Under the pieces are notes generated by a model that saw nothing but the letters and a program-made list of their open reading frames with translations, had not been told where the DNA came from and did no database searches. From assembly GCF_002865645.1 (NCBI RefSeq), contig NW_020194589.1:2083750-2147749 (forward strand): a DNA stretch of 64,000 nt, in the 5' to 3' direction. The position numbers and the translations under genes are program-made. This DNA comes from Hyaloscypha bicolor E (lineage: Eukaryota > Ascomycota > Leotiomycetes > Helotiales > Hyaloscyphaceae). This document shows positions 46,778-60,016 of this stretch, piece by piece. Position 1 is the first letter of the stretch. Every line of letters begins with the position of its first letter.

Positions 46778-48562
46778 TCAGCCAAGCCTGACCTTTCTCC
46801 AAACTCGGATACACTCCTGAAGGTCCATAGCCAAACTCCCAAGCGCCGCCGACACTGAATCCTCGATAATAGTCACGAGCAGACTCGCATTAGCAAACGC
46901 GACCTGATTCTCCTTCAAGATCTGATAATCGACCCTTCGAATACCTCCGCTGTCAACAAAAGCTTTCCATGAATCCAACAGCGTAACCAAGTCTCCAGTA
47001 ATCTTTGGATCGTTCACCATCCTCCAAAGCAACACTTCAACAGCACGCTTCAAATCATGAGACTCCTCCACATGGCCCTCTTTCTTCAACCACGCCAGAT
47101 TATGCTCAGCAACTAGCTTATTATCCCACTTTGGACTTTGAACCGCCTCCACCATCCTCGTTTCCACTCTCTGAGCATCTCTTCTCCTCGTTGTGTTCAG
47201 ACTTTCCACCCAATCGTCATGTGATTTCAACTGCCTTTCTCGTATAGCTGCTGCTTTCTGGTCTGGAGGTAGCTGATTCTCCTTCATCATAGCTCTCGAC
47301 TGCTCTTTCAACTTCTTCCTCTGCTCTTCACGCTTCTCTCCATCATCGTCGTATTGTGTTGCCCATTCGGGGGTAGCTGATTCTCCCACGACGCCAAGTA
47401 GAACGAGAATACCACAGGGTATGGAATCTTTCTTTGCAAAACCTAGGATATCGGACGGAATTTTATAATTCCAGAGGATAGTCTGAGAACTTGTTCCAAA
47501 CGCCGTGATGGCGCTGGCAAACCCTAGGTAGCGAAGGAGTTAGCAAATGCCTCTAGAAGACTCGGAAAAATGGAAACAAGTTATCCCATCAGACTTGGGA
47601 CAGTGAAATAAATGAAATATTCTCTCTCAACACTTACAGATACCAGTGGTATTGGTGTTCATGTCATCGATTTCCAGGTGGCCAATACTGAGTTGGTCAA
47701 AAAGCTGAGGATCAAAGTCGTCTGGGATTGCGGCAATCAGACCATTGATTCCAATTTGGCATCGTATAGCCGGTATCGCCTCCTCGATGGTAGGTATATA
47801 TTTGGCTGTTTTGGTTACGAGTGTATCGTTGCCATCAGTCTTTGCTGATTCTTCTGTCGTTTCTTCGACAGGTTTTGGAACAATCGTCTCCGGGTTGTCT
47901 CCATCTGCGCTCGGTTGTGCTGGAAGGCCCTTGATCAATACCCAGTATGGTGGGAGACTAGATTGGTCCCTCATTCCCCAATTTGTTGACCATTTGACTG
48001 CTAAAGACAGATTTCCATCGGAGTCGTCCAAGGGAGCAATTGTTAGAACCGTTTCATGCCCATCGGGAGAAAGCAGAAGCGGTGTCCCTATGGGTACCCA
48101 GAGACCACTTCCTCGCAGCATACGGAACCCATTGGCGCTTGGAATAGCCCCCAGGTCGAGGAGAAAGCTTATCAGCTCTTCGAATCCAATCTCGGCCTGT
48201 GGTTGTCGAAGCTGGTCTGTATAATCGATTCTCTGGGTCTTAAGTCCAATCTTATGACACTTCCAGTTGAAAATCGTCCAACTACCTCCTGGAATCTTGC
48301 TTGGATAGTCACACAATCCCCAGTATTCTTTATAGTGCTCTTCTCTGTGTAAGGGGGCAATTGTGTAACGGGGAAGTTCAACCTCAATCACATGGTTAAT
48401 AACATCTCCCCTAGTTATCCCTGCGAGACGGCCGCGGCGAAGCATACGTTTGACTTTCATAACCGTGGCGATCGTTGAGATGGTATTATAAATAATGGGC
48501 GCTACCCCGAGGACCGCAAGTGGAACGCCAATGTAAGTTATGATATCTGGTCCAGACGCCAT
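46778..48562 (-). CDS. uncharacterised membrane-anchored fungal protein
   Basis: Two exons, 48562-47638 and 47523-46778, give 556 aa. I do not recognise the family. An N-terminal hydrophobic segment (YIGVPLAVLGVAPIIYNTIS) is followed by a basic stretch (KVKRMLRRGRL) and a globular region with WGLCDYPSKIPGGSWTIFNW. Residues 285-360 hold FASAITAFGTSSQTILWNYK and a second hydrophobic stretch (CGILVLLGVVG). The C-terminal 200 residues are charged and helical (EQRKKLKEQSRAMMKENQLP). The start at 48562 (MASGPDIITYIGVP) places the hydrophobic segment at the N-terminus; a longer open frame upstream is less likely. It diverges from the carboxypeptidase gene. Confidence 0.78.
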
Positions 48563-49105
48563 TGTACAGTACTCTGCACGTTCAACCTGCTGGGAGGCTC
48601 TGCCAACTTGGCATTTACTATCCACGAGAAAGCAAGAAAGAAATGAGGAGAGTAGTGCATCTCAGGAAATGAGCCAGTTCAGAAGAGGCAAATTGATGGT
48701 CAACCCCTGAAAAAGCACACATGCAGGAACAGGGGATGCGCGCGTGCACGGCTTCTGTAAGCTGTCGTCTGAAATGCGGGGGAACAAGCGTTCGCCGTCT
48801 GTTTGGAATGCAGCCATCTGTGCAAAGGAAAAAACATCAAGATATCAAGCAACTAATTGGATTTCTGGTCTCATCTCTGATCTCGCCATCGTCCACAGAA
48901 ATGAGGTGGATGAATACGAGTGCGAGCTCCGGCGGTCCATTCGAGCCCCAGCAAATTCGCTTGGAGCCGTGTCTCTCGTGTAGGATTCGTAAACCTTGGA
49001 CCAGGACTGGCGGGAAGGAAGGACGATCAATTTTCTCTCGCACCTCCACCCCCTCCACTTCCCCGATGTTGAACGACGACAACAACAAACCATGAGTGCA
49101 CAACG
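48563..49105. other. divergent promoter region
   Basis: 543 bp between the membrane-protein and carboxypeptidase start codons. No other feature is supported. Confidence 0.55.
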
Positions 49106-51323
49106 ATGTATCATATTCTCTTCCTTCTTTCCTACCTTCTCTCAGTCACACTCGCCCAATACCCTCCCGTGTCGAACCTAACTACCATCACCTCGCCGTT
49201 CGATGCGAACATCACAATTTCTTTCAAGTCCCCACGGACAGACACTTGCAAAACTGCCTTTGACACACAGCAACAGTATACAGGATGGGTTCACATTCCC
49301 GGAACATACCCAACCAACACGTTCTTTTGGTTTTTTGGGGCGCGAGAGCCGACTGAGCAGTTGACGATATGGTTGAATGGCGGGCCTGGGGCGAGCTCTA
49401 TGATCGGCCTCTTCACCGAGAATGGCCCCTGCCAGGTCGTTGAGCTTGCGGCAGGCAAACTTGGGACAATTGTGAGAGATTGGGGCTGGGACAGAGGGTC
49501 GAATCTGCTGTACATTGATCAGGTATGGTACATTTGTTCGTTACACGAAACTCGGTTACTTGAGAATATCCAAGACTTGAAGGATCTACATCACCAATTC
49601 ATGACATTGGAACGGTTTGCAGCAAAGACTTCAAGCCTTCAGAGGCCGCCATATCCCAGTTGGACCGATCGAGATATTTTCGTTCTTGTTTTCGTCCCAT
49701 GTTCTTTTGCTAATATGTCTTTAGCCAAACCAGGTTGGATTTTCATACGACACGCCGACCAATTGCTCTCTGGACCTCCTCACATCCTCTCTTTATACTC
49801 CCGAACAAGTGCACCCAAGCTCACAACCTGCGGACACGTTCTTGAACGGCACTTTCAGCTCATTGAATATGAGTAACACCGCGAATACAACTGAAACAGC
49901 TGGCATGGCTATCTGGCATATGCTCCAGGGATTTTTAGGTGCTTTCCCAGAGTTTGGACCAACAAACTCGTCAATAATGGGCGTTCATTTGTTCGCAGAA
50001 AGCTATGGTGGGAAGTATGGTCCTGCTTTTGCAACAATTTGGGAAGAGCAGAACCTACGTCGCTTGAATGGGTCGATTCCCAGAAACGCAACTGTTGAGA
50101 TCAAACTCGTCTCACTGGGCATAGTCAATGGCTGTGTAGATGACCTTGTACAAGCACCGTTCTACCCTGCCATGGCCGTCAATAATACCTATGGCTTAAC
50201 GGCTATCAATCCAACTCGAGCGGAGGCGGCCACCGGTAGTTTTTACTCGTCCGGAGGCTGTCGAGCCCAAATCAACCAGTGTCGGACCGCCGTAGCCAAC
50301 CAAGATCCCGGGAACTCTGGTGATGTGTCAGTAGTCAATAGTATCTGCTCGAACGCCTATACTTTCTGTAACGAATATGTCGTCCAACCATACAATGATG
50401 CCGGTAGAAATGTGTATGATATAGCACACTTCTTACCTGATCCCTTCCCACCAAGTACCTATCTGGAATATTTGAACACCCCCTCGGTCCAGTCAGCGAT
50501 AGGTTCCCAGCTTAACTACACGCAGACAAATCAGCAAGTCGTGTCAGCTTTCACTTCAACCGGAGATTATGAACGGCAGGCACTAATTCCTGACATCGCT
50601 GCTCTCCTGAGGGCTGGTGTCCGAGTTGGCTTCATCTATGGCGATCGCGACTACATTTGCAATTGGCTAGGTGGAGAAGCCATCTCTTTGGCGGTCGCAG
50701 CTCAAACATCGCCAGCTTATGCGTCGTTCTTCCCTGCAGCTGGCTATGCGCCCATCATCGTCAACACTACGTACATTGGAGGCGCTGTTCGCCAATATGG
50801 AAATCTTTCGTTTAGCAGAATCTATGATGCTGGTCATAGTGTCCCAGCATATCAACCGGAAACGGCCTTCCAGGTCTTTGCCCGAATAATGACAGGCACC
50901 TCTCTCTCAACTGGAGCCACAATTGACCTCTCCGCGTACGGTACGACTGGTCCAGTAAACTCGACCTATACAAACAGTCTGCCAGCATCTCCTTCCGCAA
51001 CTTGTTGGCTCAGGAACATCCCCGAGACTTGCAACAGCGATCAGAAGAACATGATAATCCATAATCAAGGAGTCATAATCAACGGTGTTCTGTACAGCGC
51101 GTCTTCTGACTGGAGCTCCATTGCCTCGTCGGCAACCCCAACGGCAGCAGGAGGTGCCAGCGTCACAGTAACTGCCACAGAAGTGCTCACCGGATTCTTC
51201 ACAGCTACCAGCACACCTACGCCTTCCAAAAAGTCCTTTGGCGCTTCCTCTTTCAGGATGAATCTCAACCTTCTGGTTCTACCCATCCTTGGAGCATTGG
51301 CTTCTTCATCTTTCCTGTCCTGA
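49106..51323 (+). CDS. secreted, probably GPI-anchored serine carboxypeptidase (S10)
   Basis: Two exons, 49106-49522 and 49725-51323, give 671 aa. A signal peptide (MYHILFLLSYLLSVTLAQYP) is followed by an S10 catalytic domain: LTIWLNGGPGASSMIGLFTE (oxyanion region), Ser in GVHLFAESYGGKYGP, Asp in FIYGDRDYICNWLGGE and His in RIYDAGHSVPAYQPE. Many N-X-S/T sequons are present. The last 70 residues are Ser/Thr-rich and end in a hydrophobic tail (LNLLVLPILGALASSSFLS), typical of GPI attachment. This layout resembles fungal carboxypeptidase S1 homologues that release C-terminal residues from peptides outside the cell. The 202-nt intron is spliced at ...YIDQ/PNQVGFSYDT, which restores the conserved oxyanion-flanking block. 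Confidence 0.94.
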
Positions 51324-54300
51324 TTATTTTCTAGCATTTAGATTCTTGCAAAATCATAATGGCGGCGTAATGGCATTTGTAAGCAAAAAAAGATCGCGAG
51401 ATGGATGGCTTGCAGACAGTAATGGATTTTTGGCCTGCTTTCTTGCATTATACCCTGCCTAAAATGGCAAATATGTGTTGCTGGGAGAATTGGCTTTTGC
51501 AGCTCGCGTGAGATATTGCATTGTTTGCAATATAATGTGGCTTCATGTCTGCCTTGGAGTCAAGTTGGAGGTACACTCTGAGACGGAAATTAGGATGTTA
51601 ATGCGTTGACACGTGTGTAATCTTATATAAATACACGAAAGACATGCAACAAGGGACATATCAACCATTCCTTACTATCGCCATCCTCTGAATTGGTTAG
51701 TTGATCTTTGAAGCAAGTGCTGGGGAAGTACTTTCTCGTATAAGAGCTCCCTTTCTCTCTCTCTCACTGGTTTACCTACGGATTGAGGGATGCAAACTTT
51801 GTACAAAGCTGAATTTACCCTTCCATTCTGAGCACGTTCAAGCAACAACAAAGCGACGGCTGGTGTCAAATACGTGAGCAAGTAGATTTTGCTTCGGTTG
51901 TGTGTCAAAGACACTTTTACTTCACTACTGCTTTATTGTCATTTGGTCCGCAGGAGCGCAGCTTCGTCGCTTCGCTGTCTTCCGCTTGAGCTATTGAGAT
52001 GTGACATAGTACTGTACAAGCAGTCCCTCTGTCCGCCAGCTGTCCAAACTGCTAAAGCGTTTCTACGTAGGAGGGACAACAGATTTGTTTGGAGGTGAGA
52101 CTAAACATGTGGACGTACTGCTTCTGGGGCCGGGGATCAAAACGACTCCGTTTTGTACTAGTGAGACTTCCCCTATTTACCTGCTCCTTCACTTTTTAAG
52201 CGAACTCGCTTGTCAACAACCGCCAAAAAAAATTACACTACAAAATAAAACGGCCTTGCAGAGGAGCAAAACAGCAAAACTCCAGGGTCTTCGGGGGACC
52301 CCTTAGAAAACCCGTCAAGCAGATTTTTCGAGTCACTCCACCTTAGAGTCGTGCACTATGGTGGGTTATCGTGTAAACACTCTTCCAGACCTGTCGATCC
52401 TCACTTTGAGTTTGTAAAGCTCAAGTGCCCACGCCGGCCTACACTTAGCCCCCTTCTCAAAGTTTGTTGTTCTAAAATCCGGAGTATATAATGCCCATCT
52501 TTCAACGAGGCTGCGCACACGTTGTTAGCGGAATGCTCCCCTTTCCGAGCCCCGCCATGCTAGTTGGTAGGGTCGGTGTAAACCTAAGTCCCGGTACTCT
52601 TCCCAGATGGGAGAGTTGATACTATGACCGTTTCGCTTCTTGAAAATATTCCTTACTCGCCTATAGGTGCTCGCTGCTCTATGTCATTGTTCTAACTTCT
52701 GCACCAAATAAGAATAACCAGGGAGCCTTCCAGTTTCCAAGTTTACTAAGAGCGTATACTTATTAACCAGCACGAGCAGTCACTGGGGAAAGTACCAGTC
52801 GGAATATGTGCCATTCCGCAAGAAGAAATCGAACCATACTCTTGAAGCTGCAAAATCGAGGATGATGGACGGATTATTGCACTTAGAGGTAACTACAGAA
52901 CGGTGGGCATTGCGGATGCGGTAGCGCTTCAAAGCCCCTCACAAGATCTCCCATCCTGGCATATGGCAAGCAACTTTGAACTCTCAAACTTTAGTACTTC
53001 TGCACCTGCCGTGTTATCAATCCAATTGGAATGTAGTTGACTGTGAGACACAGTCGCATGTTTGAAGACACCAACCTTTGGTGGGCAAGTGTATTGCATC
53101 AGATTGCTCTTGACGGTAAGATTACATTTGGCAACAGGGTGAGGAAAGACAACAATTTCAAATACAAGTTCTGAAGCGTATTATAGTGGAGGATATGCAT
53201 CGAACCTCTCAGTAACAATTCGATCCAATGCTCACCATTGGAAGGAACAAATAGCTTCAACCTGAATCTTTTCCGGTCTTGGTAATCTGCCTCGATATTG
53301 AATCACGCATGCGCGCTTGTTGATTCTGGACATCACGGTCCCACATTCCTATACTGTGCATTCGCAGCCCTTCCTCCTTCTTTCGGCTGAGCTTGAGGCC
53401 TCCGCCTTTTCTCGAGTCTTTAATGTTACGCCAGACGGCTCTTTGTTACTTACTCTTGTTATAGAGTACCGCTCACCGAATGAAAAGCTGCATCTCCGTT
53501 ACTTCCTTTCTTCCTTGAAAGACGGGTAATCTCTCAACCCGCTGCCCTGTAACCTCAACCACCCAGATTCCCAAATATAAAGATGAATCTCGCCTCATTA
53601 AACCGAGCTCACATTCTAAAAGGCCTTTGAAATTACGTTTGCGTCACCGACGTGTTGAAAGCTCTTGAGTAGGGTTTGGTCGTAGTCCTGGCGTTACCGA
53701 TCTCTGCCAAGAGACAATGAATGCGAAACCAGCCTTAGAATTGGAAGGTAGAAAAACGAGAGAGGCTTACAACAGAAGCCAGGTAAATACGGCTCAGAGC
53801 GATGATTAAAACCCCTCTTTTGACTGCGGGAAGAGCGTTGACAACAACTTGGAGCCAAGTGTGGAGTGTCTTGCAACTTTGCTGTTAGAAACATTGAGCC
53901 AGCTTGCCTTGCCTGACTTCTGCTCTGAATACTGTTTGTGATGTAATGTGTTGCACGGTCTGGAATCCAAGTCAATCATGTCTGTGTGTTTCTTGTATAG
54001 CTTTGAAGTAGGTTCACGATGCTGCGGAGAAGAAGTAGTTATCTGCCTCCATCTTCAAACAATTTTCTCTGCCCATATCAAGGTTCATCATATCTTGTTC
54101 TTTCGGGCCCCTCTCAGAAGCTGAACGACGTACACCGACACGACCAGCCATCCACTGCTGAAAACAAAAATACACCACAGATGGCTATCACTTCGGAAGG
54201 AACTGTATTCTCCCCTCCTTTTCTTTCCAAAAAAAAAAAAAGAATCATATATCAAGCCTTACCAGGTACCACCACCCTCACACCATCACATGTATAAATT

Positions 54301-55815
54301 CCCTTTCCGTGCTCTCACGAAACTCATTTTCAGACTCGAGGTCCATCTTGGAAGCGGTACGCATTGAAGCTAAGTAAGGGTCCCTCGCAATGCGCCAACA
54401 GCAGCTGACGAGGACAAGAACTGGCCGCTCGTCCAACCGAGAGCATAAGAAGATCCTGTCCGGTGGCTGTTTCTCTGGTAAAGAGTCTAAAGACAGAAAA
54501 CTCACCGAGATTGGTATGGACAAGATCACCAATTGGGTGGGCAAAAATCTTCCCAACTCCTGCTGTCCGTATCTTCGATTGGCAAGACAAGCTCGAACTT
54601 AATCAACTACGTCAACTCCCGCAGTCTACTTATACTTTTTGAAAGACATTTTGACAGTCTGGATGTTCTTGACGGTGAAGGACTATTGACAACGAAGCCC
54701 CACCACATACATCCTTGCCTCAATAGACTTTTGTAAGGAAGATTGACATGTAATCTTCGAGCTGTTCCATTACCCTCAGCCATGCGTCGTTCACCTACTT
54801 GCCTTAGATGTATTGCCCAAGGCATCTCTTATCTGTTGAAAACATCCGTTCGGATGAATTCGGCGTTTGTCGAAGTCAAGGTTCGAGATGCTTGTAGTTT
54901 TATATAAGAAGTATACTCGGGACTTGGACGAGATCCTCCCTTGTTCGGAGTCGCCACTGTACATCAAAGGTTCGCGGCTGACATAGTGCCAATGTAAGAG
55001 GGTCCCAAAGTCCCCACTGATATACGAATGCTATAAATTGAAGGGAAACTAAATGACCGAATTGAAGGGCTGTCTCCAGGCATTAAAGTGTTTAAGTATG
55101 GAAAGAAGTCGAAAAGGAACTGTGGCATGTAATGAGAGAACGTTACTCGAACCAAGAAGAAGTTCTAGTTGCCGCAAGCCGTGGTGATTCATGTTTCGGC
55201 TTCTACGAGCTTGTGGAAAGCTTTATAAATTGATGCTTGAGGTTTATTCGAGACCGAGACCAACAGGAATCGAGTTTCTTCCGCAGACTCAGTGAGCGGA
55301 TTCCCCTGCCCGTCGTGAGTGGGGTATGGGAACGTAGCGTCGGCCTCCTTTGGAGAATGTTGGGGCCATCATGGCCACAGTCATGGTGATAGTCAGTGCA
55401 TTAAAAGTAGAATGGCCAAGCACAATTTTTATTTTATTTTTTGAAATGGAAGATAACTTGACAACAAGCATACTCCTGGACAACGAAAGAGTCGCGGACC
55501 ATCAATGGAGGGAGAATGATGATACACTCCCATTTGCACGTGTCTGTCCCTTGGCCACTTGACCACTCGCTCAGGTATAGTTTTCTTTTCTCAGCGGCGA
55601 GCGACAGTTCATTGGCTCTACTTAGAGCCTCTGGAACGAATACACTGTTCTCAGGGTTGCACATGCTTCTACTCAATCAGTTGCTATTCACGTCACAAAC
55701 TAGGATTTACCATGCATCATGTCTGGACGTTGCAATCAACCTAGGTACTCCTTGTAATGCATATCCAATCTGCGCAATCCTCATTCCAGTCCATGCCAAT
55801 CATTTCCGATCATAC
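51324..55815. other. 4.5 kb gene-free stretch
   Basis: No gene is supportable between the carboxypeptidase and fbp1. Between about 52310 and 53310 neither strand has an open frame of 60 codons. A minus-strand frame near 54330-54590 has weakly protein-like sequence (VGKIFAHPIGDLVHTNLG) but no partner exon. No tRNA or 5S rRNA signature was found by eye. Confidence 0.45.
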
Positions 55816-56960
55816 CTACTTATGGTAGGCTTTGACCTTCTCCATTTCGTCGTAGCTACCCATGAAAATACCTGATCTGTCGTGGATATGCTCTGGGACA
55901 ATCTCCATCATTCGCTGCATCTTGCTGTTAAGTGCTTGACCACCAGCTGCAATCATATTAGCTTCGCTCTTCCTCATCTGCAGGAAAACCGAACTCACCG
56001 TTCTCAAAGACCATAGCCATTGGTGCACACTCGTAGAGAATTCTCAGCTTTCCCTTCGGACTCTTCTTATCCGCCGGGTACGCAAAGATTCCGCCATAGA
56101 GCAAGGTTCGGTACGCATCGGCAACCATACTTCCGATGTATCTCGCAGAGTACGGCTTGCCATCCTTCTCCGTAGGGTACTTCAACGAGTTGAAATATTG
56201 CTTGACTGGTTCCTCCCAGTACAAGGAATTTCCCTCATTTACGGAATAAATTGCTCTCTTCTTCGGCATCCGCATGTCCGGGTGGGTGAGGATGAATTCT
56301 CCCAGGGCATTGTCCATCGTAAAGCCATTGACGTTGCCTCCTTTCATTGTAATAACCAGCTGAGCGGAAGCACCGTACATCGTAAATCCAGCAGCAATCA
56401 GTTCCGTTCCAGGCTTCAACAGATCCTCTTTTGTGCCCTTTGATCCTTCTGCCAGCTTATGAATGCCAAAAATCGTACCAACAGACACACCAGCATCCAA
56501 ATTGGAGGAACCGTCGATAGGATCACATGCCACTGCGTACCGAGCATTCGGGTGTTCCGGGAAGAAAATGGCTTCCTCCTCTTCTTCGGAGACCAGAACC
56601 GCGCACTTTCCGGAAGAACGCATGGCTGCGATGAACAGATCATTGCCAATGACATCGAGTTTCTTTTGGTCGTCGCCTGTGGTGTTGCTTGAGCCTGCGA
56701 GGCCGGTAAGGTTGATCAGGGTCGCCCGTCGGATGTAGTATGCAATCGACTTGAAGGAGAATTGGAGGGCATGACAAAGTAATCTGCAATCTTGTCAGCT
56801 TTAGATTTGGACTTGGCAAGAGTGCTATGGATTCATACGTAAAATCTCCACTGGCCTCCTTGTGCTTTGCTTGCTCTTCTGTGAGGAATCGAGTGAGGGT
56901 CACAATGTCTGTGTTAACCTTTTCATTTTGGACCGGAACGCCGCTGCCGTTGGAAGCCAT
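55816..56960 (-). CDS. fbp1: fructose-1,6-bisphosphatase
   Basis: Three exons, 56960-56839, 56783-55999 and 55946-55816, give 345 aa, the usual length. Signature blocks are present: VNTDIVTLTRFLTEEQAKH, LTGLAGSSNTTGDDQKKLDV, metal-site VSEEEEEAIFF, active-site ACDPIDGSSNLDAGVSVGT, the TLLYGGIFAYPADKKSPKGK loop and LYECAPMAMVFENAGGQAL. It hydrolyses fructose 1,6-bisphosphate in gluconeogenesis and is normally glucose-repressed in ascomycetes. Candidate CreA sites lie upstream at 57311, 57361 and 57634. The last intron splits the conserved ENAGGQAL block, fixing the junction. Confidence 0.96.
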
Positions 56961-59900
56961 GATGAACGATTGGGAAATAGTATGTGGGAAGTAGGAGCGT
57001 ATGAGAAAAGGAGGAAACAGGGACTATTTCAATTGAAATCGTGTGTCCTCGTCAATTTATTTCGGGTCGATGCGGATAGCTTCCGGGAGTTCTGGTGTGA
57101 AGCTGCGTGACACAATACAAGAGTGGAAATCCGGGCTTCGATGCTATTTGCAAGGGAAAGATGGAGGGAAGACGAGCAGGAAATAGACTTCTCTAATAGG
57201 GTTCGAGTCGCATCACACGATAGGAGCCCGCTGCCATTGTTTTATGGAGCAGCACGCAGTGATTCGTGAAATCATGGTTCTCACTGAGCACACGATCCAC
57301 GGCACACTTGCCCCGCGTTGCTCGGCATAAGGGGAAGAATCACGTTGCTCCTCGGAACTGCCCCGCGCTAGCAGACGGAGGAATGGGAGAGCTGCGGCAC
57401 CGCCAGGACGATGATTTTCCGGGTTGCGAGCAGGACAGAGGCAATTTCAGGTTCTAGGTTCTAGGTGCACCGTATATTGATGCCTCCCTCATGCTTATTT
57501 ATCTGTGCGGAACAGCTGCAGTTGCGGAGTATGCGGGAGATGTCGGTAAAATGTCTAGACCGCAAGAATGTTCTTCCCGGAGCCTCCACGATTCCTGGGA
57601 TGGCGCTGTCACGTGTGTCTCCGTTTCGGGCTAGCGGGGCGCGAGCTTAGTTTGTCTTAGCGCCAATGGTCCCACATCGAAATTTCGAGCTTCAAGCTTT
57701 CTCTGCATTTCACACGAAAATCCTTCAAAGATGTGAACCACCACCACGCCGCTGCTTCGTGCAGCTCTCAATCAATTTAATATTCTGCCATGGTAAGCAG
57801 CATCTCTCTCCCTTCTCTTCCCCCTTCGTGATGACAAATATACAACCGCAAACTAGAGTCTTTGACCTCAAGGGGAATGAAACTTTTGTAACACGTCAGT
57901 CTGAAATACACATCATTCTCTTCCTCAGCCCAAGTATACTTTGTGCCAGGGGATCGCTGACATTGCCTCAAGATACTCCTCTAGGCCACGGTAGCCAGCT
58001 GCGAGCTTAGTCAATGACAACTCACACCCTCCGAGTAAGTTCTCCTCCCAACCCCAACCCCATCCCCGAACATTGGCTGTGATGAACATTTGTGTGCTTT
58101 GCACGCTGGAAATTACCGACTGAGACCAAAAGTCTTTGACGAAATCAAATGGCTATTTCTGAGCTACCTTCAATGAAAATTTTCGACAATGTACTCTCTG
58201 TCCACATCAGACGCTAACTACCCGAAGCCTTCTAGTTGCGAGTCCCGTGGGATCGGAAAACAAAGGTACGACATCTAATTCCTTCGCACATCTTTCCCCC
58301 AATGTATACCACTGTCAAAGGATGATATGGCACTGGGCTCCGACAGTACTTGGCAAGACCGGGGCTAGTTTATGAAAGGAGACGCCATTTTGCGGCAGGC
58401 CTAGAAAACCTCGCCCACTGATTTCAGCCTTCTGTCACAATATTAATTCACTCGATTATTTTAGAAGGAGATGCTAATTGCATGCTCTAGCCCTTTGTTT
58501 CTTCGTGGGACGATGTGCCATTGGAATATATGGCCATTGGCTTTGATACTAGGGCCTGCCCACCTGGGCGTTAGAGGTCGCCCGCCTCCCCTTTGGCTCG
58601 AGGATTTGATTTGGTGTGTACTCTTGCTGCTTTTGTCTCCGCTTCCCATTTTATGATGAGCATTTTAGATGACGAGTCTGATCCGGGCAACCGATGTTGA
58701 CGCAAATCAAATTAAACCATTCATGCCTTCTGATCTCTTCTTCTGCAATCATTTCTCATCGGATACTCTTTTTCCCGGGACCAATTCTAATCTTGTTCTC
58801 AGTTCTAAATCAAATCCTCGGGCATCAATGAATCTGACGAGGTTGTTGAGTGGGTAGGCTTCTGGCCCCACCTGCCGGGTGAGAATTACATTTTCATATG
58901 GTCAGCCCCAAGCATTATGATGACCTCGACCGACAAATGACAAGCATATGTCCAAGCCTTACGGCGTTGACGAGACTGTCTTAACTGAAAATGCTTCCAG
59001 CCTACTGTCACATTAGTTGTTACCTTGAACTTTGCTAACGCCCTCAGATTTAGGTGTCAGCTTTATGAATCTCTTCACTTGTGAAAACATATCATCACTA
59101 CCCCGAGACTTTGGGTATGCTCTCTTTCCGTTCTCTCATTCCCATACTTCCTTACCTGATGATCAATTTTTATCACGACGGTCAACATAGCCACACGTTG
59201 GTATTGATGAGACTGCCTTTGACAAGGCTGTAGATCTGATTTTCCTTTTATTCAATTACTCAGGTTGAATCTTGCTTGAAGAAAAAGATATTGACTAATT
59301 CTCCTGAAGTGTTAGGCTGGGATTTGAATCCTCGTTACTTCATGTTCGGTCAAAAATGGCTCTTGAAACCAGCGGAGTCATCAGTCAACGTGGCGGGTTT
59401 GGGGAATGTTGAGCTGTTGTATCGAGGGGTCTTCTCTGTTGTATATCGACAACGAATATAGAGAAATGATATAGCCTCTACAAACCCAACGATTATCCAT
59501 CTGAGCCTCACAATTTTCAATTTGTGGCATTTTGAGACACTTTTGAATTTTCCATCTCATTTTCCAGTTCATATCATACCACGCGTACACCAATTCTATT
59601 GAAAGGTTGTTCTCATCGAATCAGGCAATGTCGGCGGGAAAGGCGGGGGTCGCAGCTTCCTTTTATTCTCGTAAAACCGCTAAGTCCTACCTCTCTGATT
59701 GAGTACACATCAGGGGACCTTCATGACCATGGGGCCATTACTGCGGATTTAGAGGAGATCACCATAGGGATCGGTATATCAGGGAGTTTTGCCCGATAAG
59801 TCTCATAGTTTGAGAGAGGACATAAGTAGATCAAGTAAGTAGTGAGTAGTGAGTTGGTTAGAATGAAGGATGTATAAGGTTGTTCTTATAAACCCTCAAA

Positions 59901-60016
59901 TATACGTTGGATTATTCTGCAAGTCAAAGGGTGGTTTTCACATTAATCTTACAGCTGGCGAGCTTGCGATCCATATGGCAATACTGCCTTATCTCTCTGG
60001 TCGCTTCTCGAATCGG
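56961..60016. other. 3 kb stretch upstream of fbp1 and 3' of coq3
   Basis: No confident gene. It holds CreA-like motifs near fbp1. A possible tiny spliced frame at 58014-58421 (exons 58014-58034, 58236-58265 and 58347-58421, 41 aa, phase-consistent, with a CTAAC branch site) has no recognised homologue. The rest has only short frames. Confidence 0.45.
57311..57316 (-). promoter_or_regulatory. candidate CreA carbon-repression site
   Basis: GCGGGG on the minus strand fits the CreA consensus SYGGRG. It lies about 350 bp upstream of fbp1. A second copy is at 57361-57366 and a plus-strand one at 57634-57639. Short motifs like this occur often by chance; the gene identity makes it plausible. Confidence 0.35.
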
